From assembly GCA_035937155.1 (NCBI GenBank), contig DASYVJ010000096.1:3792-67791 (forward strand): a stretch of DNA of 64,000 nucleotides. The letters run 5' to 3'. The first letter of the stretch is position 1, and every line of letters begins with the position of its first letter. A program made the position numbers and the translations under genes. Shown here one piece after another: positions 22,802 through 29,922 of the stretch. The DNA comes from Palsa-870 sp035937155. Its GTDB lineage: Bacteria > Chloroflexota > Dormibacteria > Dormibacterales > Dormibacteraceae. Below the pieces are notes generated by a model that worked only from the letters and a program-made list of their open reading frames with translations, was not told the DNA's origin and searched no databases.

Positions 22802-23070
22802 TGCCGCGACGAGAACTTTGCGTCCACATCCTTGAGGTTCGTGAAGTCGAGCCGCATACGCCAGACGGTTGCGAGGAATGCCTCGACATGGGCGACACCT
22901 GGGTCCACCTGCGGCTCTGCATGAGCTGCGGCCACGTCGGCTGCTGCAACGATTCGAAAAACAAGCACGCGACCAAGCACTTCCTGGACTCGCATCACCC
23001 GGTCGTCAGGTCGTTCGAGCCGGGCGAACGATGGATGTTCTGCTACCAGGACGACCTGTACGTCGAGTAG
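22801..23070 (+). CDS. UBP-type zinc finger protein
   Basis: The 89-residue protein is almost entirely a ZnF-UBP domain: CVHILEVREVEPHTPDGCEEC, WVHLRLCMSCGHVGCC, NKHATKHFLDSHHPVVRSFEPGERWMFC. The Cys and His ligands of the eukaryotic ubiquitin-tail-binding finger are present. Bacteria lack ubiquitin, so the domain presumably recognises another C-terminus or a small ligand; bacterial copies are often beside flavoprotein reductases. ATG overlaps the preceding TGA by one base (TGATG), coupling it to the cyclase-STAND gene. It ends 12 nt before a convergent gene. Confidence 0.88.
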   Translation: MPRRELCVHILEVREVEPHTPDGCEECLDMGDTWVHLRLCMSCGHVGCCNDSKNKHATKHFLDSHHPVVRSFEPGERWMFCYQDDLYVE

Positions 23071-23082
23071 AGCGAGCCCCCG

Positions 23083-24336
23083 TTACATGCCGTTGAGCGA
23101 TGTGGCTATCGGCGTGCCTGTCGCGTAGGCGGCGGGGAACACCACCCTCATCACGCCGACCGCCTGCCACTGTCCGATCACAGCCGCGGCCCTGGTGTTC
23201 TGCCCCTCATCCAGCGACCCATCCGCGCCGAACTTGACACCGCCGCCGTTGATGCCGTCGCCAACTGCGACATCGACGACGAGCGCCCCGGAGCGGATGG
23301 TCTCCGAGGTGATCGAACCGGACAGTGTCGCGACCACGTCGTGGAACAGCGTCCAGCCGCCTACGAACCCGGCCACGGCCGGGATGCCCATCGTGTCTCC
23401 GTTGTTGTCGCGCGCATAGACGGACCGAGCCGCCGCCAGCAACGCCTGGCCGGCGGGTGACAGGGCCGCGGCGCTGATAGAAGCGTCCGGCTTGTCGGCC
23501 GCGTAGACGCCCAGCGACCCAGACCCGAGACGTTGGCCGAACGCCGGCATGCAGAAAGCGGAGCTCGTGCCGATCGCCGCCCTGAGCGACACGTGGTTCC
23601 GCAGCACCGCCTGCCAGATGGCCACGCCATCGTCGAGGTAGCTCACGTCCCACAGAAAATCGGCGTGGTCTGCGGCGAGCCTCGCGGCGATGACGTCCGG
23701 GTCATAGGCGTTCGGGTTGTACTCGATGACGTCGACGACCTGTATGCCCATCGTCTTGGCCAGCGCTTCCTCACCGCCGCCGACCGAGCGGCCATAGATG
23801 TCGTTGACCCGAACGACGACCGCCTTCGGCGAAGACAGGTTCAACTTCGGCAGCAGCGTGTCATGCGTGAACGTGACGGCGATGCGTCCTAACGAGCTGC
23901 CCGTGGCGACCGTGCGAAAGACGTAACGGCGCTGGGCCGTGATCGGATCCGCAACCGCGCCCGTCTCCCAATAGACGGTCTTCAGCGCCTCCGCTCGCGC
24001 TGCCGCAGCGGCAGACAGTGTGCTGCCGTAAGTGCCGAGGATCGCCGGCACGTGGTAGTCATGCACGAGGGCGTCGACCGCCGCGCTCGCCTCTTGGGGA
24101 GTGGTCGCGTCAATGACGTGCAAGCGGACGTGAGTCTTGAGCGCGCCGCTCGACTCCGCAACCCCAAGAGCCGCCCGCACGCCTGCGAGCTCCTGTTTGC
24201 CGCCCGGCGCTTGTGGCCCGCTCAGCGGGTAGATCGCGCCAAGCACCAGCTCGTGGCTTTGATCAGGTTGGGATTGGGCGCAAGCCGCTGCGGCAAACAG
24301 CACGAGCGCAACGAGGGCAACCAGCCGGGACTTCAC
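23083..24336 (-). CDS. ABC-type branched-chain amino acid/amide substrate-binding lipoprotein
   Basis: The 417-residue protein starts MKSRLVALVALVLFAAAACAQ (GTG start), a lipoprotein signal. The mature part matches periplasmic-binding proteins of the Leu/Ile/Val type (LVLGAIYPLSGPQAPGGKQELAGVRAAL; DATTPQEASAAVDALV; VPAILGTYGSTLSAAAA; NDIYGRSVGGGEEAL). It captures a small solute outside the membrane. No permease or ATPase genes adjoin it, so either they are elsewhere or the protein acts as a sensor. A longer upstream frame to 24603 exists but lies over the thioredoxin gene and would hide the signal peptide, so GTG 24336 is chosen. Confidence 0.85.
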   Translation of the reverse strand: MKSRLVALVALVLFAAAACAQSQPDQSHELVLGAIYPLSGPQAPGGKQELAGVRAALGVAESSGALKTHVRLHVIDATTPQEASAAVDALVHDYHVPAILGTYGSTLSAAAAARAEALKTVYWETGAVADPITAQRRYVFRTVATGSSLGRIAVTFTHDTLLPKLNLSSPKAVVVRVNDIYGRSVGGGEEALAKTMGIQVVDVIEYNPNAYDPDVIAARLAADHADFLWDVSYLDDGVAIWQAVLRNHVSLRAAIGTSSAFCMPAFGQRLGSGSLGVYAADKPDASISAAALSPAGQALLAAARSVYARDNNGDTMGIPAVAGFVGGWTLFHDVVATLSGSITSETIRSGALVVDVAVGDGINGGGVKFGADGSLDEGQNTRAAAVIGQWQAVGVMRVVFPAAYATGTPIATSLNGM

Positions 24337-24353
24337 ACTGGCCAGAATATCCG

Positions 24354-24761
24354 CTACGCGGTCGCTGCCTGAATCCTGGCGCCGCGGGCCGCGGCCAGCT
24401 GGCGCTCCAGTTTCGGTGCGGCCGCGTAGCCGTAGTTCACGTTCAGCGCTCGACCCTCGGGCGACATCACCACCGTCGTCGGAAGCGTGTACACGTGGAA
24501 CCGATCCGCCAGCGTCCGCTCCGCGATCGCGTCGACCTTGTCGATACGAACCGGTCCGAGCCTGGCGAGCGCCGGCTCCTGATGAGTGCGGCATACGGTG
24601 CACCCATCGCCGGTGAAGTAAAGGATGTACGGCTCGTTAGCCGGCTCCGCGGTTGCTCCCACGGACTTTAGGCGCGCCCGACGCGAACGAAAGATCTCCA
24701 GGCAGGCGGCGGCGAGCACCACAATGCCCACCACCGCCAGCGCCCAGAGTTGCGAGCTCAC
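24354..24761 (-). CDS. Membrane-anchored thioredoxin-like protein
   Basis: The 135-residue protein has an N-terminal membrane helix (ALAVVGIVVLAAACLEIF) and a thioredoxin-like domain with the redox motif CTVC in YFTGDGCTVCRTHQE, then the cis-Pro loop VYTLPTTVVMSPEGR. The motif replaces the usual CGPC. It starts within the stop of the DUF4395 gene (4-nt overlap, 24758-24761). Thioredoxin, DUF4395 and a rhodanese are adjacent, a cluster known from Actinobacteria, suggesting transfer of reducing equivalents or sulfur on one side of the membrane. The orientation of the domain cannot be settled from sequence. Confidence 0.8.
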   Translation of the reverse strand: MSSQLWALAVVGIVVLAAACLEIFRSRRARLKSVGATAEPANEPYILYFTGDGCTVCRTHQEPALARLGPVRIDKVDAIAERTLADRFHVYTLPTTVVMSPEGRALNVNYGYAAAPKLERQLAAARGARIQAATA

Positions 24762-25237
24762 GTTCGAATGAGGCCCCTTTTGCCAAGCTGGAAATAGATC
24801 TGGCAGCCCAGGCAGTACCCGAACGCCAGGTTGACGAATGCCAGCACCGCGACGAGAAGCGCGAGCGCCAGCCCGATCACGGGCACCGGCAGCAAGAAGA
24901 CCGATGCCACCGCGAGGAAAACCCCGCCCAGCCCCTGCGCGAAGTTGTGGGGTTCCGGCCTGTCCTGCACCCGCCGCGGCTTGACGATGCCACGGGGCTT
25001 GAGGACTTTGAAGTAGAGCTGCTTGAAGAGCGCGAGCTGCGGCGCAAAGGTGCCCAGCAGCAGCACGACCGCGAGCAGCGGGATCAGCACCAGCAGCGGC
25101 CGGTAGAGCGCGCTGCCGATGAACGCGACGAGCACGGTCGTCACGATGCCGGTCTGGTTGACCTTCAGCGCCGAATGGTCGACATAATTGCCCGCCCCCC
25201 CTCGGAGGGAGGTCAGGTGAGGGGCTGAAGCTGGCAC
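24758..25237 (-). CDS. DUF4395 integral membrane protein
   Basis: The 159-residue protein has four hydrophobic segments and the typical DUF4395 pattern: conserved VNQTG near the N-terminus, GSALYRPLLVLIPLLAVVLLLG, FAQGLGGVFLAVASVF, and C-terminal NLAFGYCLGCQIYFQ with a CLGC that can form a redox pair or bind metal. GTG 25237 is the only upstream start, but the first 15 residues or so are encoded by a GC-rich palindromic segment (25185-25225), so the native start may be nearer VNQTG. It overlaps the thioredoxin gene by 4 nt. Confidence 0.8.
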   Translation of the reverse strand: MPASAPHLTSLRGGAGNYVDHSALKVNQTGIVTTVLVAFIGSALYRPLLVLIPLLAVVLLLGTFAPQLALFKQLYFKVLKPRGIVKPRRVQDRPEPHNFAQGLGGVFLAVASVFLLPVPVIGLALALLVAVLAFVNLAFGYCLGCQIYFQLGKRGLIRT

Positions 25238-25264
25238 GTTAATCCCAACCTTCGTCTGACACGT

Positions 25265-26107
25265 CTACTTCTCGATCGGGGCCTTGATGGAGCTGCCCCA
25301 CTCGGTCCACGACCCGTCGTAGTTGCGGACGTCGGGATAGCCGAGGAGCTCCTTCAACACGAACCAGGTGTGCGCGGAACGCTCTCCGATGCGGCAGTAC
25401 GCGATCACCTCTTTATTGGACGTGATGCCCTTGCCGCCGTAGATCTCCTTCAGCTCGTCGACGCTCTTGAAGCTGCCGTCCTCGGTGTTGACGGCGGTGC
25501 CCCAAGGGATGCTGACGGCCGTCGGGATGTGGCCGCCTCGCTGCGCGCCCTCCTGCGGCAGGTTCTCGGGCGCGAGCAGCTCACCCGAGAACTCCTTTGG
25601 CGAGCGCACGTCGACAAGGCCTGCCTTGCCGAGCTTCGACGCGACGTGGTCGCGGTAGGCGCGGATGTCTTCCTTGGGCGATCCGTGGAAGTGATACTCG
25701 GTGGTGTTGTAGCTCGGCACGTCGGTGCTGTACTCGCGTCCTTCCTTCTCCCACTTGACGCGGCCGCCGTCGATCAGCTGCACCTTGTCGTGCCCGTAGT
25801 ACTTCAGCGCCCAGTAGGCGTACGCCGCGAACCAGTTGTTGTTGTCGCCGTAAAGCGCGATCGTCGTGTCGGGCGTGATGCCGCTGCGGCCCAGCAAATT
25901 GGCAAGTGCCTCCTTGCTGGCGACGTCGCGGTTGACCTGGTCCTGAAGGTCCTTCCTCCAGTTCCAGCCGGCAGCGCCTTCAATGTGACCCTTGTCGTAG
26001 GCGGACGGGTCGACGTCGACCTCGACGATGCGAAGTCCCTTGTCCTTACCGTGCTCGGCGATCCACTCGGTGGAGACCAGAGCCTTGGTTGTCGTCGATG
26101 AGCTCAA
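25265..26107 (-). CDS. Thiosulfate/3-mercaptopyruvate sulfurtransferase (two rhodanese domains)
   Basis: The 280-residue protein consists of an inactive N-terminal rhodanese domain (VSTEWIAEHGKDKGLRIVEVDVDPSAYDKGHIEGAAGWNW) and a catalytic C-terminal one with GLVDVRSPKEFSGE and the persulfide-forming cysteine in AYCRIGERSAHTW. CRIGERS loops favour thiosulfate over mercaptopyruvate. Start is TTG 26107 because GGAGGG sits 8 nt upstream; a longer frame to 26143 has no such site. It lies 27 nt upstream of the DUF4395-thioredoxin pair on the same strand, forming a likely three-gene sulfur/redox operon. Confidence 0.9.
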   Translation of the reverse strand: MSSSTTTKALVSTEWIAEHGKDKGLRIVEVDVDPSAYDKGHIEGAAGWNWRKDLQDQVNRDVASKEALANLLGRSGITPDTTIALYGDNNNWFAAYAYWALKYYGHDKVQLIDGGRVKWEKEGREYSTDVPSYNTTEYHFHGSPKEDIRAYRDHVASKLGKAGLVDVRSPKEFSGELLAPENLPQEGAQRGGHIPTAVSIPWGTAVNTEDGSFKSVDELKEIYGGKGITSNKEVIAYCRIGERSAHTWFVLKELLGYPDVRNYDGSWTEWGSSIKAPIEK

Positions 26108-26273
26108 TTCAAAACCCTCCAGGAAATGCAAATGACGGAACAACTGATGGGAGACGAACCGCGGTCGAATGGGCGCGCCCTAGGGGCGCGAGCAAGCGGC
26201 CGGACTAGCTACAGAAGCAGGCCGGAATGTGGACCAGTCGCTGGGCAGGCCACGTAAGGGTCCGCATAGACAC

Positions 26274-26286
26274 GTCATCTTATGAC
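26274..26286. promoter_or_regulatory. Inverted repeat upstream of the DapF-like gene
   Basis: GTCAT-ctt-ATGAC is a perfect 5-bp inverted repeat with 3-nt spacer, in the gap between the divergent rhodanese and DapF-like genes. It has the size of a small regulator half-site pair. No regulator can be named. Confidence 0.25.
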
Positions 26287-26330
26287 AATCGATGCTGGGC
26301 AGCGGCGATTCCTCGATGATTGAATCTCTA

Positions 26331-27161
26331 ATGCGAATCGATCTCATTAAGTACCAGGCCCTGGGCAACGATTACCTCGTCCTGGATCTGCCCGGTCACC
26401 TTGACGAGCTGGTCGAGCGGCTACCCGGGATCTGCGACCGCCACCGGGGCCTCGGCTCCGACGGCCTGCTCGCCTTCGATCCGATCGCCATGACCGTCCG
26501 AATCTTCAACCCGGACCGCTCTGAAGCCCAGAAAAGCGGCAACGGGCTGCGCATCGCGGCCGCCCATGCCGTACTCGAGCACGGTGCAGGCGACGGATTC
26601 GAGCTCCGTACGCTCGGCGGGCCAAATCGAGTTCGGGTCCTCGAACGGAATGGCGCCGAGGTCATGTGCGAGCTCGACATTGGCCGGCCCTCCTTTCGCG
26701 CCGCCGACCTGCCGGCCAACTTCGAGGGCGAGCCGGACCGGGTTCAGCTGGATACGCCGGCCGGCTCGGTCGAGGCGATGCTGGTCTCGGTCGGCAACCC
26801 GCATTGCGTCGTGTTCGGTGAGCCGGTGACCAAGAAGCGCTGCCTGGAGCTTGGCCCCCACCTGGAGCGCCACCCCGCCTTCCCGGAGCGCACCAACGTT
26901 CAGCTCTTCGAGGCCCTGGACCGTGAACGCGTGCGGGTGGAAATCTGGGAGCGCGGCGCAGGCTACACGCTCGCTTCCGGAACGAGCGCCAGTGCGGTCG
27001 CCGCGGCCTGCATGCGCATGGGATTGGTCGACGACGTGGTCACCATCCAGATGCCCGGTGGTGACCTGAAGATTCGCCGCGAGAAAACGGGCAACCTCGT
27101 CCAGTTAGGACCGGCTCGCCGCGTCTACAAGGCGACGGTCGACCTCGCCGATTTTGCCTAG
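26331..27161 (+). CDS. Diaminopimelate epimerase homologue lacking both catalytic cysteines
   Basis: The 276-residue protein is full length for the DapF fold: IDLIKYQALGNDYLVLD, DRHRGLGSDGLLAF, IFNPDRSEAQKSGNGLR, SVGNPHCVVF, VEIWERGAGYTLASGTSASAVAAA. DapF interconverts LL- and meso-diaminopimelate using two cysteines as acid and base: one in the signature CGNGxR and one in ACGTG. Here both are serine (KSGNGLR and ASGTS). Elsewhere the fold is well conserved, so it is not a decaying gene. It may act on another substrate, or be regulatory. Start ATG 26331 matches the usual family start; an in-frame ATG at 26292 is possible; neither has a Shine-Dalgarno. Confidence 0.82.
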   Translation: MRIDLIKYQALGNDYLVLDLPGHLDELVERLPGICDRHRGLGSDGLLAFDPIAMTVRIFNPDRSEAQKSGNGLRIAAAHAVLEHGAGDGFELRTLGGPNRVRVLERNGAEVMCELDIGRPSFRAADLPANFEGEPDRVQLDTPAGSVEAMLVSVGNPHCVVFGEPVTKKRCLELGPHLERHPAFPERTNVQLFEALDRERVRVEIWERGAGYTLASGTSASAVAAACMRMGLVDDVVTIQMPGGDLKIRREKTGNLVQLGPARRVYKATVDLADFA

Positions 27162-27174
27162 CACCTGAATAGAC

Positions 27175-27651
27175 GTGCAAGAAGAACCACAAGACGAGAC
27201 TCTGGACACGGTGCAGCTGATCGGCGCGAAAGTCACCTTCGTGCCTATGGATGCACGGACGGTCTACTCGCTCACCGAGTGGGACCTGGACCCTGGAGCC
27301 GAGGGTCCACCGATTCACGTCCATCACAAGACAGATGAGGGTTTCTACGTCACGGCCGGACATTTCGGCTTCGTGCTCGACGGGATCACCATTTATGCGA
27401 AACCGGGCGCCCACGTCATGGTGCCGATGGGACATGCCCACAGCTTCTGGAACGCGGGAGTACGACCGGCCAAATGCCTGCTCATCATCTCCCCGCCGGG
27501 CCTAGAGCAGTACTTCCGCGAGCTCTCGACTCATCTTGGCGACATCAAGTCGCAGGAAGCCTCGATCGAGCTGCGGAAGAGATTGTCGGAAAAATACGAC
27601 ATGGAAGTAGTAGGCCCAATCCCCTCTCCCGCGCCAGCGGGAGAGGGTTAG
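27175..27651 (+). CDS. Cupin domain protein
   Basis: The 158-residue protein contains a single cupin barrel: GAEGPPIHVHHKTDEGFYVTAGHFGFVLDG (motif 1 with HxH and Glu) and PGAHVMVPMGHAHSFWNAG (motif 2 with His), giving a metal site. Small cupins of this type are dioxygenases, isomerases or sugar-binding proteins; the reaction is not predictable. It begins with GTG 13 nt after the DapF-like gene and may be cotranscribed. Its last residues (PIPSPAPAGEG) and its stop are encoded by a palindromic repeat (27620-27660), so the original C-terminus probably ended near EVVGP. Confidence 0.8.
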   Translation: MQEEPQDETLDTVQLIGAKVTFVPMDARTVYSLTEWDLDPGAEGPPIHVHHKTDEGFYVTAGHFGFVLDGITIYAKPGAHVMVPMGHAHSFWNAGVRPAKCLLIISPPGLEQYFRELSTHLGDIKSQEASIELRKRLSEKYDMEVVGPIPSPAPAGEG

Positions 27652-27660
27652 GGTGAGGGC
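27620..27660. repeat. Palindromic repeat overlapping the end of the cupin gene
   Basis: CCCTCTCCCGC-gcca-GCGGGAGAGGG is a perfect 11-bp stem, followed by TTAGGGTGAGGG. It supplies the last codons and stop of the cupin gene and could also act as a bidirectional terminator between this gene and the convergent HAD gene. Confidence 0.65.
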
Positions 27661-27676
27661 CGAGGGGAAGGCCGGA

Positions 27677-28348
27677 TCAAGCCGCCGTCACCGCCAGTCG
27701 CCGAACCGCCTCCGGCAGCTCGGTCAGGTTGCCCACGACCGCGTCGGCCAGCGATGGATCGTCCTTCTCCCCCTGCCGGTTGACCCAGATCCGAGTGATG
27801 CCAAGCTCGCTCGTCGGCTTGATGTCGTGGAAATAGCTCTGCGCGACGTGGATCCAGACATCGGCCGACGCGCCGAACGTGGACTGGAAGAGCATGAAAT
27901 GCGCCGGGTCCGGCTTGTAGGCGGACACGTCCTCGGCCGTGACGACAGCATCAAACGGCACCGGAAGACGTCGCTGAGTGAGCGCGATGATGTCGCGATC
28001 GCAGTTGGTCAGGAGGGCAAACTTCCAGCCCTCCTTTCTCAGCTCACCAAGCGCCGGCCCGACATCGGCAAAGGGCGGCCAGTAAGGAATGGTCGAGACC
28101 AGAGCGGTCGCATCGTCCGGCTTGAGCTCGAGTGAAAGCTGCCGCGCGACCCGCCGGGTCGTCTCGGTGAGAACCGCCCGGTAGCGGTGAAACGACCCTT
28201 CGCTTTCGACCTTCGCCTCGGTGGAGGCGTACGCGTCCAGGAATGCCGGACCATGCCCCGGGAAAAGCAGCTCCCCGGTGGTCCGGATGCCGTGACGCCA
28301 GTCGATCAGTGTGCCGAAGCAGTCAAAGGTCAACCAGCGTCCGGGCAT
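27677..28348 (-). CDS. HAD superfamily hydrolase, haloacid dehalogenase-like
   Basis: The 223-residue protein has all HAD motifs: LTFDCFGTLIDWR with the nucleophile Asp, FALLTNCDRDII, DVSAYKPDPAHF with the Lys, and a C-terminal acidic region (SYFHDIKPTSELGITRIWVNRQG). The first motif DCFGTLIDW and overall length are typical for type II 2-haloacid dehalogenase relatives, but most such genes act on phosphate esters. It starts at ATG 28348 and is followed on the same strand, upstream, by the GYD and AIM24 genes. Confidence 0.85.
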   Translation of the reverse strand: MPGRWLTFDCFGTLIDWRHGIRTTGELLFPGHGPAFLDAYASTEAKVESEGSFHRYRAVLTETTRRVARQLSLELKPDDATALVSTIPYWPPFADVGPALGELRKEGWKFALLTNCDRDIIALTQRRLPVPFDAVVTAEDVSAYKPDPAHFMLFQSTFGASADVWIHVAQSYFHDIKPTSELGITRIWVNRQGEKDDPSLADAVVGNLTELPEAVRRLAVTAA

Positions 28349-28358
28349 GAAATGAGCC

Positions 28359-28688
28359 TTAGTGGCCGGGTGCTCGGTAGCCGAGTCCGGTGGACTTCTT
28401 GGCCGCTGCGTCCACCTCTTCCGTGGTGAGGAGGACTGTTGTCTTGTAGTGCGCTAGCGCCCCGGTAGCTCCCACAGCCAGCGCCAAAGCTGCTGCCGAG
28501 ACGTTGTCCGGGGCTTCGACGATCACGTATACGTCGCTCGTACCGAACCCGTAATACATCGACTCGATACGGCCGCCCAACGCTTTGGTCGCCGCTTCCA
28601 CTGCTGCCCGGCGGCCGCTGCCGCCCTCTTTGACCAGGCCCTTCAGTCCCTCGTGTGAGTACGCAGCTTCGATCAGATACTTGGCCAT
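28359..28688 (-). CDS. GYD domain protein
   Basis: The 109-residue protein starts MAKYLIEAAYSHEGLKGLVKEGG and continues with IESMYYGFGTSDVYVIVEAPDN and the repeated small-residue stretch AAALALAVGATGA, the features of the GYD family (ferredoxin-like dimeric alpha-beta fold). The family has no established function. It lies 10 nt upstream of the HAD gene in the same direction and 36 nt downstream of the AIM24 gene. Confidence 0.85.
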   Translation of the reverse strand: MAKYLIEAAYSHEGLKGLVKEGGSGRRAAVEAATKALGGRIESMYYGFGTSDVYVIVEAPDNVSAAALALAVGATGALAHYKTTVLLTTEEVDAAAKKSTGLGYRAPGH

Positions 28689-28724
28689 TGCGCTTGCCCT
28701 CCCGAACTAACCGGCTGACGGCGA

Positions 28725-29420
28725 CTAACCTGCCTTCGGCAGGTACTCCTGGATGGCGTGAGCGAGGTGTTGCATCGACATCGACTGCAGCCACACCCGG
28801 CCCGGCCCGGTGAGGGCCGCCAGGAAGAGGCCTGAGCCGCCGAAGAACGCGTTCTGGATGCCGGGAACGGTCGTGATGTTGAAGCCGACCGACTCCTGGT
28901 ACATGCCGACATGGCCGGGGTGTACGCGCAGAGTGTTGCCGGGCTGCAGGTCATACACCACCACCTCGCCGTTCAGCTCGACCCAAGCCTGGCCCTGTCC
29001 CTGCAAGCGCTGCATGCGAAAGCCCGTGCCGCCAAAGATGCCGGCGCCCAACCTCTGCTGAAACCCGATCGAGAACTGGACGCCGATCGTCGCGCACATG
29101 AAGCCGTGGCGGTGGACCATGTAACCCTGACCGGGGGCGATCTCCATCGGCAGGATCTGACCGGGCAGCTTGGCCGCAAAGGCGAGCAGGCCAGGTCCGC
29201 CCACTGCTGTGTACTCGGTCATGAAGAGCGTGCCGCCCGCGACCGCACGGCCGAGCGCGCCCATGAAGCCACCCTGCTGACCGCCGGCTGAGGTCGAGGT
29301 CTGCATCTGAATGGCCATCGACATCCAGGCAAGCTGCCCCGACTCGGCGAATACTTTCTCGTTGGGCTGCATGTTCAGCTCGAGGACGGGCATCACCGTG
29401 CCGACGATCTTGGATTCCAT
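28725..29420 (-). CDS. AIM24/TIGR00266 family protein
   Basis: The 231-residue protein is a full-length AIM24-like double-psi/beta-sandwich protein: MPVLELNMQPNEKVFAESGQLAWMS, then GGFMGALGRAVAGGTLFMTEYTAVGGPGLLAFAAKLPGQI and GGTGFRMQRLQGQGQAWVELNGEVVVYDLQPGNTLRVHPGHV. In mitochondria AIM24 maintains membrane organisation; the bacterial role is not known. Glycine/hydrophobic patches suggest membrane contact, without a transmembrane helix. The gene shares direction with the GYD and HAD genes and is probably their operon leader. Confidence 0.88.
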   Translation of the reverse strand: MESKIVGTVMPVLELNMQPNEKVFAESGQLAWMSMAIQMQTSTSAGGQQGGFMGALGRAVAGGTLFMTEYTAVGGPGLLAFAAKLPGQILPMEIAPGQGYMVHRHGFMCATIGVQFSIGFQQRLGAGIFGGTGFRMQRLQGQGQAWVELNGEVVVYDLQPGNTLRVHPGHVGMYQESVGFNITTVPGIQNAFFGGSGLFLAALTGPGRVWLQSMSMQHLAHAIQEYLPKAG

Positions 29421-29454
29421 ATTCCCCCCTCGTGTCTAAAGCGGTGTCGAGCCG

Positions 29455-29490
29455 ATTATCCCCTCTCCCCATCAGGGTGAGTGAAATGAA
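29455..29490. repeat. Partial palindromic repeat at the end of the Fur-family gene
   Basis: CCCCTCTCCCCATCAGGGTGAGTG resembles the left arm plus loop of the other repeats (for example 27620 and 42686). It encodes the final THPDGERG residues and stop of the Fur-like gene. Confidence 0.4.
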
Positions 29491-29908
29491 AATCCGGATC
29501 GATGGTGCGCCGGCGTTCCGCCCTGCGACCCGGCGTGCGCGAGCACGAATCGCAGATCCCGACGACCAACACCTCAGTCCGGACCGGCTTGAAGTGATGA
29601 CCTTCCTCCAGGTGAGCCTCGAGCGCACTGACTAGCTCCTCCTGGATGTGCAGGACACCTCCGCATACCTGGCAGACAGCGTGGTGGTGATCGCCGCTCG
29701 CGAGCTCGTAATAGGTCGCGCCCTCGCCGAGGTGCGCTGCATACATCGACCCTGAGGCGGTGAGCGCCTCCAGCGCCCGATAAACGGTGCTGCGAGGAAA
29801 GCCTGGCTTGCTCTTGTGCAGCTCCGTGGTGATTTCCTCGGCCGTACAGTGCCCGCCCAGGCTGACGATGGCGTCATAGACATCTTTCCGCTGCGCCGTC
29901 CGGCGCAT
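29456..29908 (-). CDS. Fur family metal-responsive transcriptional regulator
   Basis: The 150-residue protein has an N-terminal winged helix (RTAQRKDVYDAIVSLGGHCTAEEITTELHKSKPGFPRSTVYRALEAL) and the C-terminal metal/dimerisation part with YYELASGDHHHAVCQVCGGV, an HxxE-type region and CDSC. The two CxxC pairs would hold structural zinc, and HHH the regulatory metal (Fe, Zn, Mn) or peroxide sensing as in PerR. It represses target genes when metal-loaded. ATG 29908 is preferred; GTG 29923 is in frame. It lies 14 nt downstream of the M24 peptidase gene. No target operator is recognised nearby. Confidence 0.88.
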   Translation of the reverse strand: MRRTAQRKDVYDAIVSLGGHCTAEEITTELHKSKPGFPRSTVYRALEALTASGSMYAAHLGEGATYYELASGDHHHAVCQVCGGVLHIQEELVSALEAHLEEGHHFKPVRTEVLVVGICDSCSRTPGRRAERRRTIDPDFHFTHPDGERG

Positions 29909-29922
29909 TCCAGGTGCGAGCA

